Notes under the pieces: model-generated
The model's input: the letters and a program-made list of their open reading frames with translations, nothing else
Database searches by the model: none
Told to the model about the DNA's origin: nothing
From: Baylisascaris procyonis
Lineage: Eukaryota; Nematoda; Chromadorea; Rhabditida; Ascarididae
NCBI GenBank assembly: GCA_037389465.1
Contig: JAZARR010000193.1
Span: forward strand, 62,001 to 126,000
DNA: 64,000 nt
Direction of reading: 5' to 3'
Program-made: the position numbers and the translations under genes
In this document: positions 23,021 to 40,263 of the stretch, in pieces
How the letters are laid out: each line of letters opens with the position of its first letter
Numbering within the stretch: position 1 is the first letter of the stretch

Positions 23021-25199
23021 AGCCTAAGCCTAAGCCTAAGCCTAAGCCTAAGCCTAAGCCTAAGCCTAAGCCTAAGCCTAAGCCTAAGCCTAAGCCAAAG
23101 CCTAAGCCTAAGCCTAAGCGTAAGCCTAAGCCTAAGCCTAAGCCTAAGCCTAAGCCTAAGCCTGAGCCTAACCCTAAGCCTAAGCCTAAGCCTAAGCCTA
23201 AGCCTAAGCCTAAGCCTAAGCCCTAAGCCTAAGCCTAAGCCTAAGCCTAACCCTAAGCCTAAGCCTAAGCCTTAGCCTAAGCCTAAGCTTAAGCCTTAGC
23301 CTAAGCCTAAGCTTAAGCCTAAGCCTAAGCCTAAGCCTAAGCCTAAGCCTAAGCCTAAGCCTAAGCCTAAGCCTAAGCCTAAGCCTAAGCCCTAAGCCTA
23401 AACCTAAGCCTAGGCCTAAGCCTAACCCTTAGCCTAAGCCTAAGCCTAAGCCCTAAACCTAAGCCTAAGCCTAAGGCTAACCCTAAGCCTAAGGCTAAGC
23501 CTAAGCCTAAGCCTAAGCCTAAGCCTAAGCCTAAGCCTAAGCCTAAGCCTAAGCCTAAGCCTAAGCCTAAGCCCTAAGCTTAAGCCTAAGCCTAAGCCTA
23601 AGCCTAAGCCTAAGCCTAAGCCTAAGCCTAAGCCTAAGTCTAAGCCCAAGCCTAAGCCTAAGCCCTAAGCCCTAAGCCCTAAGCCTAAGCCTAAGCCTAA
23701 GCCTAAGCCTAAGCCCTAAGCCTAAGCCTAAGCCTAAGCCTAAGCCTAAGCCTAACCCTAAGCCTAAGCCCCTCAGCCTAAACCCCTAAGCCTAAGCCTA
23801 AGCGTAAGCCTAAGCCTAAGTGTAAGCCTAAGCCTAAGCCTAAGGCGAACCATAAGCCTAAGCCTTAACCCAATAATAAGCCTAATCCTAAGCTCCTGAT
23901 CCTAAGCCTAAGCCTAAGCCTAAGCCCAAGCCCAAGCCTAAGGCTAAGCCCAAGCCTAAGCCTAAGCCTAAGGCTAATCCCAAGCCTAAGCCTAAGCCTA
24001 AGCCTAAGCCTAAGGCTAACTCTAAGCCTAAGCCTAAGGCTAAGCCTAAGCCTAAGCCTAAGCCAAAGCCTAAGCCTAAGCCTAAGCGTAAGCCTAAGCC
24101 TAAGCCCTAAGCCTAAGCCTAAGCCTAAGCCTAAGCCTAAGCCTAAGCCTAACCCTAAGCCTAAGCCTAAGCCTAAGCCTAAGCCTAAGCCTAAGCCTAA
24201 GCCCTAAGCCTAAGCCTAAGCCTAAGCCTAACCCTAAGCCTAAGCCTAAGCCTTAGCCTAAGCCTAAGCTTAAGCCTAAGCCTAAGCCTAAGCCTAAGCC
24301 TAAGCCCTAAGCCTAAGCCTAAGCCTAAGCCTAACCCTAAGCCTAAGCCTAAGCCTAACCCTAAGCCTAAGCCTAAGCCTAAGCCTAAGCTTAAGCCTAA
24401 GCTTAAGCCTAAGCCTAAGCTTAAGACTAAGCCTAAGCCTAAGCCTAAGCCTAAGCCTAAGCCTAAGCCCAAGCCTAAGCCTAAGCCTAAACCTAAACCC
24501 CTAAGCGTAGGCCTAAGCCTAAGCCTAAACTTAAGCCTAAGTGTAAGCCTAAGCCTAAGCCCAAGGCGAACCATAAGCCTAAGCCTTAACCCAATAATAA
24601 GCCTAATCCTAAGCTCCTGATCCTAAGGCTAAGCCCAAGCCTGAGCCTAAGCCCAAGCCCAAGCCTAAGGCTAAGCGTAAGCCTAAGCCTAACCTAAGTG
24701 TAAGCGTAAGCGTAACCCTAAGCCTAAGGCTAAGCCTAAGCCTCAGCCTAAGCCTAAGCTTAAGCCTAAGCCTAAGCCTAAGCCTAAGCCTAAGCCTAAG
24801 CCTAATCCTAAGCCTAATCCTAAGCCTAAGCCTAATCCTAAGCCTAAGCCTAAGCCCTAAGCCTAAGCCTAAGCCTAAGGCTGACCCTAAGCCTAAGCCT
24901 AAGGCTAACCCTAGGCCTAACCCCCAAGCCTAAGCCTAAGCCTAAGCCTCAAACAAAGCCTGAGCTGAAGCCCCTAAGTCTAAGCCTAAGCCTAAGCCCT
25001 AAGCCTAAGCCTAAGCCTAAGCCTAAGGCTATCCCTAATCCTAAGCCTAATCCTAAGCCTAAGCCTAAGCCTAAGCCTAAGCCCTAAGCCTAAGCCTAAG
25101 CCTAAGGCTAACCCTAAGCCTAAGCCTAAGCCTAAGCCTAAGCCTAAGCCTAAGCGAAACCTAAGCCTAGGCCTATGCCTAAGCCTAAGCCTAAGCCTA

Positions 25200-25534
25200 A
25201 GCCCTTAGCCTAAGCCTAGGGCCAGGCCTGAGCGTAAGCGTAACCCCATGCCTGAGCCTACGCCTGAGGCATCAGTTTAGGTCCTCAGCCTGAGGCTAAG
25301 CCTGAGGTTAGGGCTAAGCCTATGGTTTAAGCCTAAACCTAAGCCTTAGCTTAAGCCCAAGCCTAGCCCTAGCACTAACCCGAACGTAACCTAGGCCTGA
25401 GCCATAAGCCTAAGTTCTGAACTCAGTCTAAGTCCAACCCCCGGTCTAGAAGTAAGCCTATGCCTAAGTCTGGAAATAATCCTAATTCTAAGCAGCTTCG
25501 TAATAGTTGTTGATTACTTCATGCTTCTTTATAG
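25200..25534. other. Transition from degenerate array to helicase intron
   Basis: Over about 300 bp the hexamer decays: many CCTGAG, CTTAG, GTTAGGG and unrelated bases appear, and by about 25,490 no repeat is left. The last about 45 bp are T-rich and end in TTCTTTATAG at 25,525-25,534, a good 3' splice site for the first visible helicase exon. No donor-linked upstream exon was found between the last recognisable repeat and this acceptor. Confidence 0.75.
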
Positions 25535-30682
<5,148 letters not shown>

Positions 30683-33600
30683 ACGACATCAGCAAACACG
30701 ACAAGCACATAGCCTTGACGATCACTTCTCCCTTCACGTTATTTCATCGTTTTTGAACACCTCTTTTCATCTCTTGTTGTTCACTTTGCTAGGAGCTATG
30801 TGGCTCTACACCTCTACCCTTTCAGATAAATCGTATTTTTCGTCGAATGAGATGAATTAACTTACTAGTTGAAACGTGACTCAGGGAGATGCGGATTTGC
30901 ATCCGTTAGCAATTCTTCTTGGGCCGAAAACTGCTCTATTGTTGAAGGTCGGTAGAGCGAAGGCTCTTAGGCATTCGGTTAATCACATGCTTAGAGTCTG
31001 TTTTTATTTATTTTTTCAATTTTATTTGTTACAATGGTTTCAACTTGGAAAGAGCATGTCATAGGTTTCAACGATATTATGATATGACCAGCTGATAAAG
31101 GAGCGAACTGGCAAGTTGACCACTGTGTCTTTATGCAACAAACGGTAAAGTGATAGCAGCGATATGTTTAGTATTTTTTGCCCTTTTTTGGTGAAATATT
31201 GCATTTTTTTGATGATTTTTGCAGATCAGATTTTAGATAAGTTGTTAACTAAATTTTTTTGTCTTCTTAGTACTACGTTGCACAGAAACATGGTCGTTAA
31301 CCTTTCAATCGGCTCTCTTGTTGTGGCACATCATATTAATATTGCTTTTTATTTTGTTTTTCTTACCACAGTGGATCTCGTTGCATTTGATGTTCATATC
31401 GCTCTACGTACATTGGTCATTCCATACACTTTTTTTTTTGTTGAAGGGAAGAAGCGTTGTAAGAATAGGTCATTACGTTGTAATATGATGGCAAATAATT
31501 TTTACGAAACATGCAAGTAGTGAGGAAACGAGGTGAAGTCGTGACGAGGATCGGCAGGTGTAATCTCCTGTCGTCACCCACTACGTGCATGTTTGTTTCG
31601 CGACTCCGGTCACTTTCGACCGTAACATAGCGGTCGGTCATGTTTGTTGCGTTGTTGGATGTACTAAGAACTGTTTGTCGTGTTATGTCGTTTGTGCCGT
31701 AACGTTATCATTCATTTTCATTTTCTCTTTCTTTTCCTATTATTATCATACTCCATTGAGTTGATTTTTCATTGCACTTGCACGCTTACTCGTACTACAC
31801 ACAGCTTTATCGTTTACTTATTCATGTTTTTCAACGTTATTCGCGATGCCCATCCCGGTTTATTTATGCTGTGCATAACGTATGCGTTTATCGCGGTCGG
31901 AGCGGAATAGGATGACACTGCAGCTTTAGACTCAGGGCTATATGTAGGGGTGTTTCTGTAGGGGTGTTAGAGTGATGCTTATTAGGTTATTGGGAGTGAT
32001 GTTTGTGGGGGTTTCCGGGATTGTTGAAGATTTTGGCTATTATGCAGCGGTATTGAGATAGCTTAGTAGTGTTGAATGAAGTCGGGTCGGAACGATAGGG
32101 GGTATAGAAAGTAAGGTGAATCCCTATGTTGGGTAACTTTACTTATGCATCGGAATTTTGTGTTTCTGTTTAAGTGCTCTCGATTGAAGTCTTCCCCATA
32201 GCGATCGAAACTTGATTGATGCCGTTCACCTTCTTCATTGCTTCATGGTTATCCCCTAACTCGGTTTTTTCTTGACTTGTGTTAATCGTCTTCTATCTTC
32301 ATACATGGATTGATTTATGTCTGCCTATATTCTCGCCACTTTTGGTGAGCGAGGTGTTGTTGATTGTGGCAGGTACACAGGTGAGAAACCGTTATGGTGA
32401 CGTTTAATGGGATTCGCCAAGTATTTGGTGTTGTCATAGAGTGACGGATTTGATTGTGAAGTTGTCGTTTTCTATTGATTTATCCCATCGTTGTTTTTAC
32501 TGAGGGGAACCTGAGTTGTTGTATTTGGTGATGATTTACTGGCCTTCTCATTTCTACGTTGGCACGCTAACACAATTCGGCGTTAAGTCTCTTATCGTAT
32601 TCTGCTTTCGTTATGATGGAGTGCACAAAATATTACAGCCTGTAGTGCGCTGCTTTGTGATATATCACCTGTAATTGCTTTTGAATTTGTTAGATTATGA
32701 GGACCATTGAATGCGTATAGAAAAATGAAGCTAAATAGAGGTAGAGGTTGATAAGCTGCGTTAGAAATCCTAATTATGAATGGATTTTTCGGTTTTTCTA
32801 TTGGAAATGGAGAGAGTTATGAGGAGCTTGTATGGGGTGAAGTACTTTCGAAGATGAAATAATTGAAGGGATGAGTGAGGATACGTGCTGTGTGAGTCTT
32901 AGTCAGTCGTACTTGACGCGTTCCAAATACGGGAAAGAAAATTTTCAATCACAGCATTTGGGAGGGGTAGAGGGTTTCGTTTTTCAAGAGGGCAATTTCC
33001 AGTGGCGCACTGCACCTTTGAGTTCATTTCGGTGGGTTCGTGGGGAAATGACGTTTTATTGTTCATATTTCGGAGCGTAAAAAACAATATGAAAACAATA
33101 TGAGGAGGGGAGGTTGTATGAATATGAGCTGCCTGAGGTGAGGTTTAAGTAATGCATGCGTTATTCGAGTTGCGTTAAATTGTAAAGTGGCGCATGTGTC
33201 GCCGCCGAAGTACAATGTCATTTCATCACAACACCGTTGTTGTGCAGTGTGCAGTTGTTTCGAATACCGGGTATCACTGTAGCATTTGCAATTTTCAACG
33301 TTAAATACCATATCAATTGTTGTTATGTAGATGTCGTTCATTCCTATGAGCAAGCATCATGTTCGAGGCGTTTATTCAGGTGCACTGATTAAAGGTGGTT
33401 GTTGACAGGGTGGGAGGGGGTACCTGACAACTCTGCCTCGTGTATTGGACGCCTCTAAGTTTCACTTCATATTATTCGTTCTTGCATTCGCCTAATAAAA
33501 GCTAAAATTGATATTTGTTCTCTTTTTTACCAAAGGAAGAAAAATCTCCAAGTTCGGCGGTTATTTGCGACCTTTTGCGGGTTGGTTTTGTGGCACATGG

Positions 33601-35001
33601 AGATCGCCAAGGATTCATTGCAAAGTTGATGTGTAATTACTTCTTTGAGGACGGAGCGATTTCCGTTTGCTGGACGGTGGTAGAGAGTACTTCACGTGGA
33701 AATTCCAAGATTATTTTGTCTGCATTATATCCGGTTAATAGGAAAGGTGATGGATGGGGATCTTTGGTGTGCTGTTGATGTCGGAGGTGTGGGTGCAGTT
33801 TATGGCTTTGTAAAGGTTCGAGTTTCATGCTGCATACCATGTGGCTGTTAACACGGTCCTGCGTTAGCAGGATAGTTTGGTAGTTCTCGTCCTTCCTTGC
33901 CGCTTGGCAAGAGACGGTTCAGAAATTTTCGTTACGTAATATATGAACTCACATGGCTTCAGCTTGATTTAATACTTCATTTCCCAGTCACCGCACAATT
34001 TGCGCAGTGGTACAGTTGCGAATGCGATAGGGTACGTGAACAGATACGATATGGTACGTGACAGGTACAGCTTTTAGGATCTCAATGTTGACACTTCGAA
34101 AGACGGCATTTTTGGAACTTCGGGGTCTTGAAACAATCTGTGAAGTTTGTTGGCAACGTGAGGGCTTTGAGGGGTGGGCGCTTAGTTCTATAGAAGTGCA
34201 AGGAACTCCAATATCGAGTGGTATACGGTCACACATTCAAACGGTAGACATTACTGATGAGGTTGAGGTTTTGTACTACCCGAAGTATCTCGAGTGACGA
34301 ATCCAGGTTTTCTGACTTTGTATATTGGTTTTGGGATTTCGTTTAAAAACGATGCAGGCGTATGTGCGTCTCGTAAGTTCCCTCCCCGCAAGCGTAATTG
34401 ACGATGCTCCGCCACAAGCGTGGGAGGGATGGAGAATGAGAGTAAAAGCAGGTTTTTATAGATGGCTGCCGTCCACTGTTCTTAGTGCATTCGATTCATT
34501 CCCGCTCTACACATTACGCAAGGTGAAGTGGGGAACTGGTCATCCATGCTAGCGCGATCGACCGGAAATGGCGATATCTTTTGTAGGAATTAATGCAGGA
34601 AGCACTTTGAGGAGAAGAAATTCATGTCTGAGACGATGTGGGTTTCTCAGCCTTGTTTTCTCTCGTGCATCATTTCCTTTTCTTCTGTATATGCTGTGGT
34701 GCATGATTTTGCATGTGCCCTATATGCATACCGGCTTTACACGCTTAAGGAAACATTGAAAATTGACAGTAAATGGAAGGGAAGAGAATTGGAAAGGAAG
34801 TGAAGATGGTGGTAAATGTATGGAAAGGAATTAAACGATAAATGATGACGAAAAACGTGAAAAAATGGAAATTGGGAAATAGGAAATTCCATGCGTGATC
34901 TTAACGAGTTGAGGGGAAAGGTTCGTGCCAATAAAACCTTTGTGATTTGCGATGCGACGGTGATATTTAAACGGAGGCACGGTAGAAAATTAAGATGCTA
35001 A

Positions 35002-35016
35002 GGGTGGGGGGGGGGG
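35002..35016. repeat. Poly-G tract
   Basis: GGG, T, then 11 consecutive G. It is a G run on the + strand, as are the G-rich stretches near 37,780-37,815. Long C runs farther right lie on the opposite strand. Confidence 0.9.
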
Positions 35017-36967
35017 TTCTATGATTCAAGAATGGTCTTTTTGAGATATTCATGAATTAGGTAGCGAGTCATGGTGAATGCATAACAGAATTCTGTTACT
35101 ACACCGTATTTACTTTATCGAATAGTCTGATGGGTAGATTATTACATTTTCAAAACTGCAAAAATGTCATCGACACGATTCGTTTTCTGCTATTTTAAGC
35201 GTCCCTTTCTTGAGAAGTTCTGCATCATTTTTGTATATAGAGTGGATGCATCATCATGCATCAGGAAAACTTCGCATCACTGCAAAACAACATCGACAAC
35301 ATTGGTGAAATACGCTCGTATAGTTTGATATAATTGTAAGATAAAGAGAAAAAGAGAGGAGAAAAAGTGAGCATAAAAGATCACAGAAAATTCAACATAA
35401 AAAGATTGTAGCAGTATTGTCACTATTTTCGTTAAACAGGATCAGAACTTCTCACGGTTTTTGGGTTTCAAATGATTCTGCTGATAAAGAAATATGTACA
35501 CAGGGGTTGAAAATCATGTGGAATTTCAATAAGCGCATACAAGATTATTCACTAAAAAACGAATAACTAGGAATCTTTTCACATCCAACATTGCAATTCG
35601 ATGCCATCACTCAACTTACAAAATATTTTCTATCTGAAATATTCGCAAGTAAGTCATTTGCAAGAAAAATTTATTATTTGCAAGTTTATTTATCATAAAG
35701 GGGAGTTTATGGTTGCATTGTAGAAAATTGCCAGAAACGAAAATGTCTGATTATATTGTCTTGTCAAAAAATATTTGATCTGCAAACAAGGAAACATCGA
35801 CGAGCGGTTTTCCATCTAGCAATGTAGAATAGCTTCTCAGGTACCAAGTTCGCTGAATTGTTTTCGTTTGTCTTAAGCTGTTTACGAAATTTTCACTGGT
35901 TTCAACTCTCATAAACGTCATAAACAAAACATTATTTTCACTTCATATCACTACTGTAAGGCTGATGTCACTTGAAATAAATTACCATTCTTTGTTGTTG
36001 AGCTAAAAATATGTCTCCTTCTTCAAAGATCTTCTGCGTTTGCTGGATCTTCATGAAATCAAGAATCTTCGTTATGGATAAAGGTTATCCATACATAAAG
36101 GTTATTCGTCGACGTCTACATGCGTATACTTTTCTGCGCATTTTGTTGTTATCGTAGGAAGTGAAGGATGAAGAAGAGACGTGAGGTACGTATAGGGCAA
36201 GTAATATTTGGAATCGGTTGCTTGGACATACAAAAAGAGAATCCATTCCCTTCCCCCCTCCCCGCCCCTTCACTAGTGGGAAGCATCAAGTTAGTACTGA
36301 CGAAGTGTTCCAAGGCACAGTTGTCCTCAACACAAACTAACAAGTTGGCTCTTACAAACGAAAAGCGCTCTTGCCAGCACATCAAAATTTACTGTTGCTG
36401 CCAATATGGCATCAGAACTCAATGGTGTTAAAAAAGGGACTTGCAAGCACGGGCCACGGATTCCATTCTTTTGTAACAGTGACTGCGGACTTCTCTCTGC
36501 CTGGCAAAGCCATAGATTCACCCATTCTCGCGACCAGAGGTTATTTATTCTACGTCGTCGTCGGACCATGGCTTCCTGTATTCGTGGTGCGGCTATGGGG
36601 TCACGCGGTGATTGACTCTAAAACCCCAGGACCCCCTGTTTGCTCAAATACAAGACCAAAATTATTTTACACTGTAGTATTAAAAAATTATATCACTACT
36701 CCCACGTACTTCATTTAGTGCAAAATAGTACACGTCGAAATACATATAATCAGTGCTCACAACCGTCAGAAAACCTCGCCCTCAACAGAGATGTGACAAC
36801 CCGTAACGCCATCTAAACCGAAGCAGGCGCGTAAAAGTTTGCATAGCTTGTGTTTGTGATGATTCGAGAGCGGATAAATTTCCAACAGCCACTCTATTCG
36901 TTTTATAGAATTTGTTGCAGCTGCAATTTTAAATTCTGGCTTTCGAAGGGATTTTCTGCACCATGTT

Positions 36968-37000
36968 CACGGGTAATTTACCCGTGGGTAAATTGCCCAC
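36968..37000. repeat. Overlapping double hairpin
   Basis: CACGGGTAA, T, TTACCCGTG (36,968-36,986) is a perfect palindrome with 9-bp arms around one base. Its last three bases also start a second inverted repeat, GTGGG, 7-base loop, CCCAC (36,984-37,000), so two alternative stems share GTG. Function unknown. Confidence 0.8.
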
Positions 37001-38573
37001 ACTAATGAAAGAAGTCGATACGTTCAAGGGGTAAAATAGCGACAATAATCGACAGCTGCCGTTCAAATTCCCACTGCATTGTAGGTCACTTCACCTACCA
37101 GTGATCAGCATTCTAATTATATCGCAAGTCATTTTAATATGGCACAAGACCATCGTTCACGATGGATCTCTGTGGCATTCTACGAAGATTCGAAGATTGG
37201 CGTTTTATTTCTACCCCAATAGTATTCGATATAGCTTTTAGGTAAAATTGAGCTTCCCTATCGCCCAGCATGATTACGAAATATCGGAACGAAAGTAATG
37301 ACCAGAAAACTTTGAAAATCGAAAGAAACCATAACCACTTACTTTTAAGGATTTTTCTATAGGGGAGCACAACGCCACCATCTATTTCTTCAACACATTT
37401 TATGGACAATATGATCAGTGTTAATGAACAATCATAATCCCTATCAACATATCACTTAACATATCGTGTTTATTTATTTTATTTGTTTTTCAACGTTTTG
37501 AAATGGGAAAACCTCTAAAAAGTATTTGGACGATAAGAGCAAAAAATGCGAAACATCCGCGGAGCAGTCGATTCAGTATGTAAGATCAAAGTAGTAGTAT
37601 GAAGATCGAAAAGGCTCGGTCGCAGTTTGACAAGTGAAGGAGTGAGTGCTTTAACGATATCGAAAGGAAGTGGATTACAGACTCGTTCACTCGTTCTTCA
37701 CGAAGCTGAAGACTATGCAAAACGTTATTTGTACCGCAGCATATTTTAGTCACTGGGATTACCACTTATCCCGACTATGGGGGCTTGAGAGAGGGAGGAG
37801 GGGAAGGGGAGGGGGTAAACTGGAATATTTCTTATAACCGTTTGCCGAAAAAGTTTCACACAATTTTATGATAGGGAATCTAATTAAAAACCTGAGCATA
37901 AAAAATTTTGATTCATAGCTATTTAAGAGTCATCGCAAAACCATTGATTTTTTTTTGGTTTAAATTTATCCGAATTTTAGTAATTCGTTCCTCCAAAGTC
38001 TGAATTTTTTCTCACACTCATTCATTTTATGACGGCATCTTAACATAATTTTAGTTTGTGAATAATTTCTACTTATTTCATTGAGTGGTATAGAACATAA
38101 ACAAGTGAAGTAATTGATATCGTCTAGTTGATGTAACTCGTGTTGACTCGAGGAATCCGAAGAAGAAACTGAATTCATGCAAAATCAAAATTTTGGCAGT
38201 AGATGATTTGAGGTCGACAAGATTGAACAACGATGCATATTTAATTTTGTGCTTTATCGACACTGAAGAACAGTTGGAAAATTCATTCCTTGAATACAAT
38301 GAGGATTAAATAATTTTTGTTTTTTCTTCAGCTCAGTTTGCCACTTATTTTTATTGCCTTATTGATTACGTCAATAAATCTCGATAATTCGACTGCCTAA
38401 TTGATCGGGCTTAATCGGGTTTAACGCCAAATTCGTTGAAAAAATGCATTACCTGATCAAATGCTAAACGTTATATTTGAAATAAAACATAGCGTTAGAA
38501 ACTAAAACAAACAAACGAATCGTGTATAACACTTCCGAATTATATTCTAGAAAGTTGAGACCCTGCTAATAAC

Positions 38574-38590
38574 AAAAAAAAAAAAAAAAA
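38574..38590. repeat. Poly-A tract, 17 bases
   Basis: An uninterrupted A17 in AT-rich DNA. No retroposon body or target-site duplication was recognised beside it. Confidence 0.9.
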
Positions 38591-40251
38591 CAGTGAAGAA
38601 AGAATGCGCGCGAAGCAAATTAACGACTAATTAACATAATTCAAAACAGCGAAAATCTGATTAACGTTGTCGTCAAAAACAGATACCAAGCCCGTAGATT
38701 TCCTTGAAACTTCAAATCAATAGCATACTGGTTGTGGTACCTCAAAATATTCTTCTAAAATGGAGAAGTTGCAAGCGAGTTGTATTCAAGCTTGACTCAC
38801 AGGGCTAATTGGAGCGTATCCACGGGAAGCTCCTGCGTGCACATTTCCCTTCGTACTACCATCCTTTACTATTACCTCTTCCGCGAGATGCCCGGAAATA
38901 TAGAGTTATGCGGCCAGGGCGCTCTTCGATATTCCGTCGACTTCAACGTGTGTTTGGAATCGATACCAACTATCGAAACAACCACGATACCAACTCAAGT
39001 AATAAAGGAATTCGATATCTGCATAGTTTGCGTTCGAGATTTTATGGATTATGGAACTTCGTCTTATAGCTGATTTATGAATTTTTCAACTATATTTCAC
39101 AGCGTTCATTAAGCTCTTCTACCTACTGGTGTTATTATATCTAGGACGGCAATTCATCTATTTTGCCATCTTTAATTAAAGCGAAACCTGGTTTTAAATT
39201 CCTTCTACAGCTAATACTAAAAATGAATAAATAAATAAAACAGAAAAAGAGGAAGGGAAGAGGGAGCATATGATGAAGTTCAGCATGTATGATATGATGG
39301 AAAAATGTGTCTAGACAGAAGAGTGAAATAATCCGTACTTGCTTTGACCTGAATTATTCCTGAAGCCATTTATTTAGGGATAAAAATAAATCACTTAATT
39401 CATTGCAATTCGAAAAAATTACACAAGACTAGTATTTGCTGGACCACAAGATTGAAGATGAGAGGCTTGCTTTGGCATATACTATTAGCACAGTTTATAC
39501 CGCTTTAATTTTAGTGCAAATATGCTTAGCTAGGATAAGAGAATCTGGGATATGGCCCCCTAATAAAACGCGCATGAATATGAATATTCAAGCAAAACCA
39601 TTAAAAAATATGCACAAAGTTAGAGATGTTGTCGAGATTTCTGATTTTATTTGCTTTTCTATGAAACTTTCAAAATTTTTCTCCAACTTTCGATGAACTC
39701 GCTGAATTCCCTTCAAGCCGAATGCTAAAATTTTGTCCTCATTTTTCTTCCTTCTGGTCATTATACTTCCACGATTATACATTCCATAAATTTACGGCAT
39801 CGAATTGACGTATGCTAAATTCACTAGTATACTTCCGAACATTTGGTGGTTCTGGGCTTTTCAGCAGCATAAGCGCCCCAAAGTGAATTCCGTTTTGGAA
39901 TTATTTGACGTTCTAACCTTCAGAGTTAATATACAATGGAAAACGGCATGTTAATTTCTAGTTATAGTCATTTAAAGCCTTTAACAACAAATAAGAATTA
40001 ATCCTGGCTATACGTATGGTAGCACATATAACGTGCAAAGGGTGCACACAATCTACAATCAGAGCGCATTGCTTTGAATAGAGAATAGAAAAAATATACT
40101 ACCTATTGCGAAGTACTTGTTCCATCATGCTTTATACAGCGAATTGTGGCTCTCAAAGCTGTGAGCAGTACTGAGAAAAAAACGGAGAATGACCCGGACA
40201 TCTCCATGGACTCCATGGACTACGGCTAGCCATTCTAGCAAATATCTTTTA

Positions 40252-40263
40252 CCCCCCCCCCCC
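40252..40263. repeat. Poly-C tract, 12 bases
   Basis: Twelve consecutive C on the + strand (G on the - strand), about 0.9 kb downstream of the stop codon of the - strand LIM-homeodomain gene. Confidence 0.9.

Larger units (their letters stand above)
223..24630. repeat. Marker island A, 21 copies in the left array
   Basis: A non-telomeric segment of about 62 bp recurs within the array. Its landmarks in order are GGCGAACCATAAGCC, CTTAACCCAATAAT and AAGCTCCTGATCCTAAG. GGCGAACC starts near 223, 1234, 2576, 3291, 4243, 4957, 5239, 8455, 9170, 10105, 11124, 13900, 14615, 16005, 16454, 17393, 19395, 20116, 20897, 23844 and 24565. Two subtypes are visible: CCCAATAATGAG (223, 1234, 10105, 11124, 17393, 20897) and CCCAATAATAAG (the others). 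Copies come in pairs about 714-721 bp apart at 2576/3291, 4243/4957, 8455/9170, 13900/14615, 19395/20116 and 23844/24565. None is present in the right array. Confidence 0.9.
6828..24980. repeat. Marker island B, 8 copies in the left array
   Basis: A second non-telomeric island contains TCAAACAAAGCCTGAGCTG followed by AAGCCCCCAAG (AAGCCCCTAAG in the last copy). It is found near 6,828, 7,668, 12,271, 13,111, 18,140, 22,044, 22,878 and 24,949. Six copies form pairs about 835-840 bp apart (6,828/7,668, 12,271/13,111, 22,044/22,878). It never lies inside a marker A pair, so A and B label different higher-order modules. Confidence 0.88.
1..25490. repeat. Degenerate TTAGGC-type telomeric/subtelomeric array (left)
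   Basis: The + strand is essentially all GCCTAA (complement TTAGGC) with variants: GCCCTAA 7-mers, CCTAAC, GCTTAA, GCGTAA, GGCTAA, AATCCTAA and CTCAGC. TTAGGC is the canonical nematode telomere unit. With the C-rich strand running 5' to 3' from position 1, the orientation is that expected at a left chromosome end. The stretch begins inside the repeat, so no true terminus is seen. Pure runs are short; the longest are near 2,000-2,129, 7,801-8,020 and 13,232-13,430. Low purity plus higher-order copying argues against freshly telomerase-made DNA and for subtelomeric or interstitial sequence. Reading frames within it encode only alternating dipeptides and are not genes. Confidence 0.97.

Noticed and set aside
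687..24574. Dozens of open frames of 60-164 codons in the left array
   Set aside because: They are Leu-Gly, Arg-Leu, Leu-Ser or Pro-Lys dipeptide runs produced because GCCTAA lacks stops in four of six frames. Identical copies reflect duplication of the repeat, not selection on protein.
1..25490. CRISPR-like direct repeats with spacers
   Set aside because: Recurring islands separated by variable DNA might suggest an array, but the spacers are themselves telomere-type repeats and spacing is hundreds of bases.
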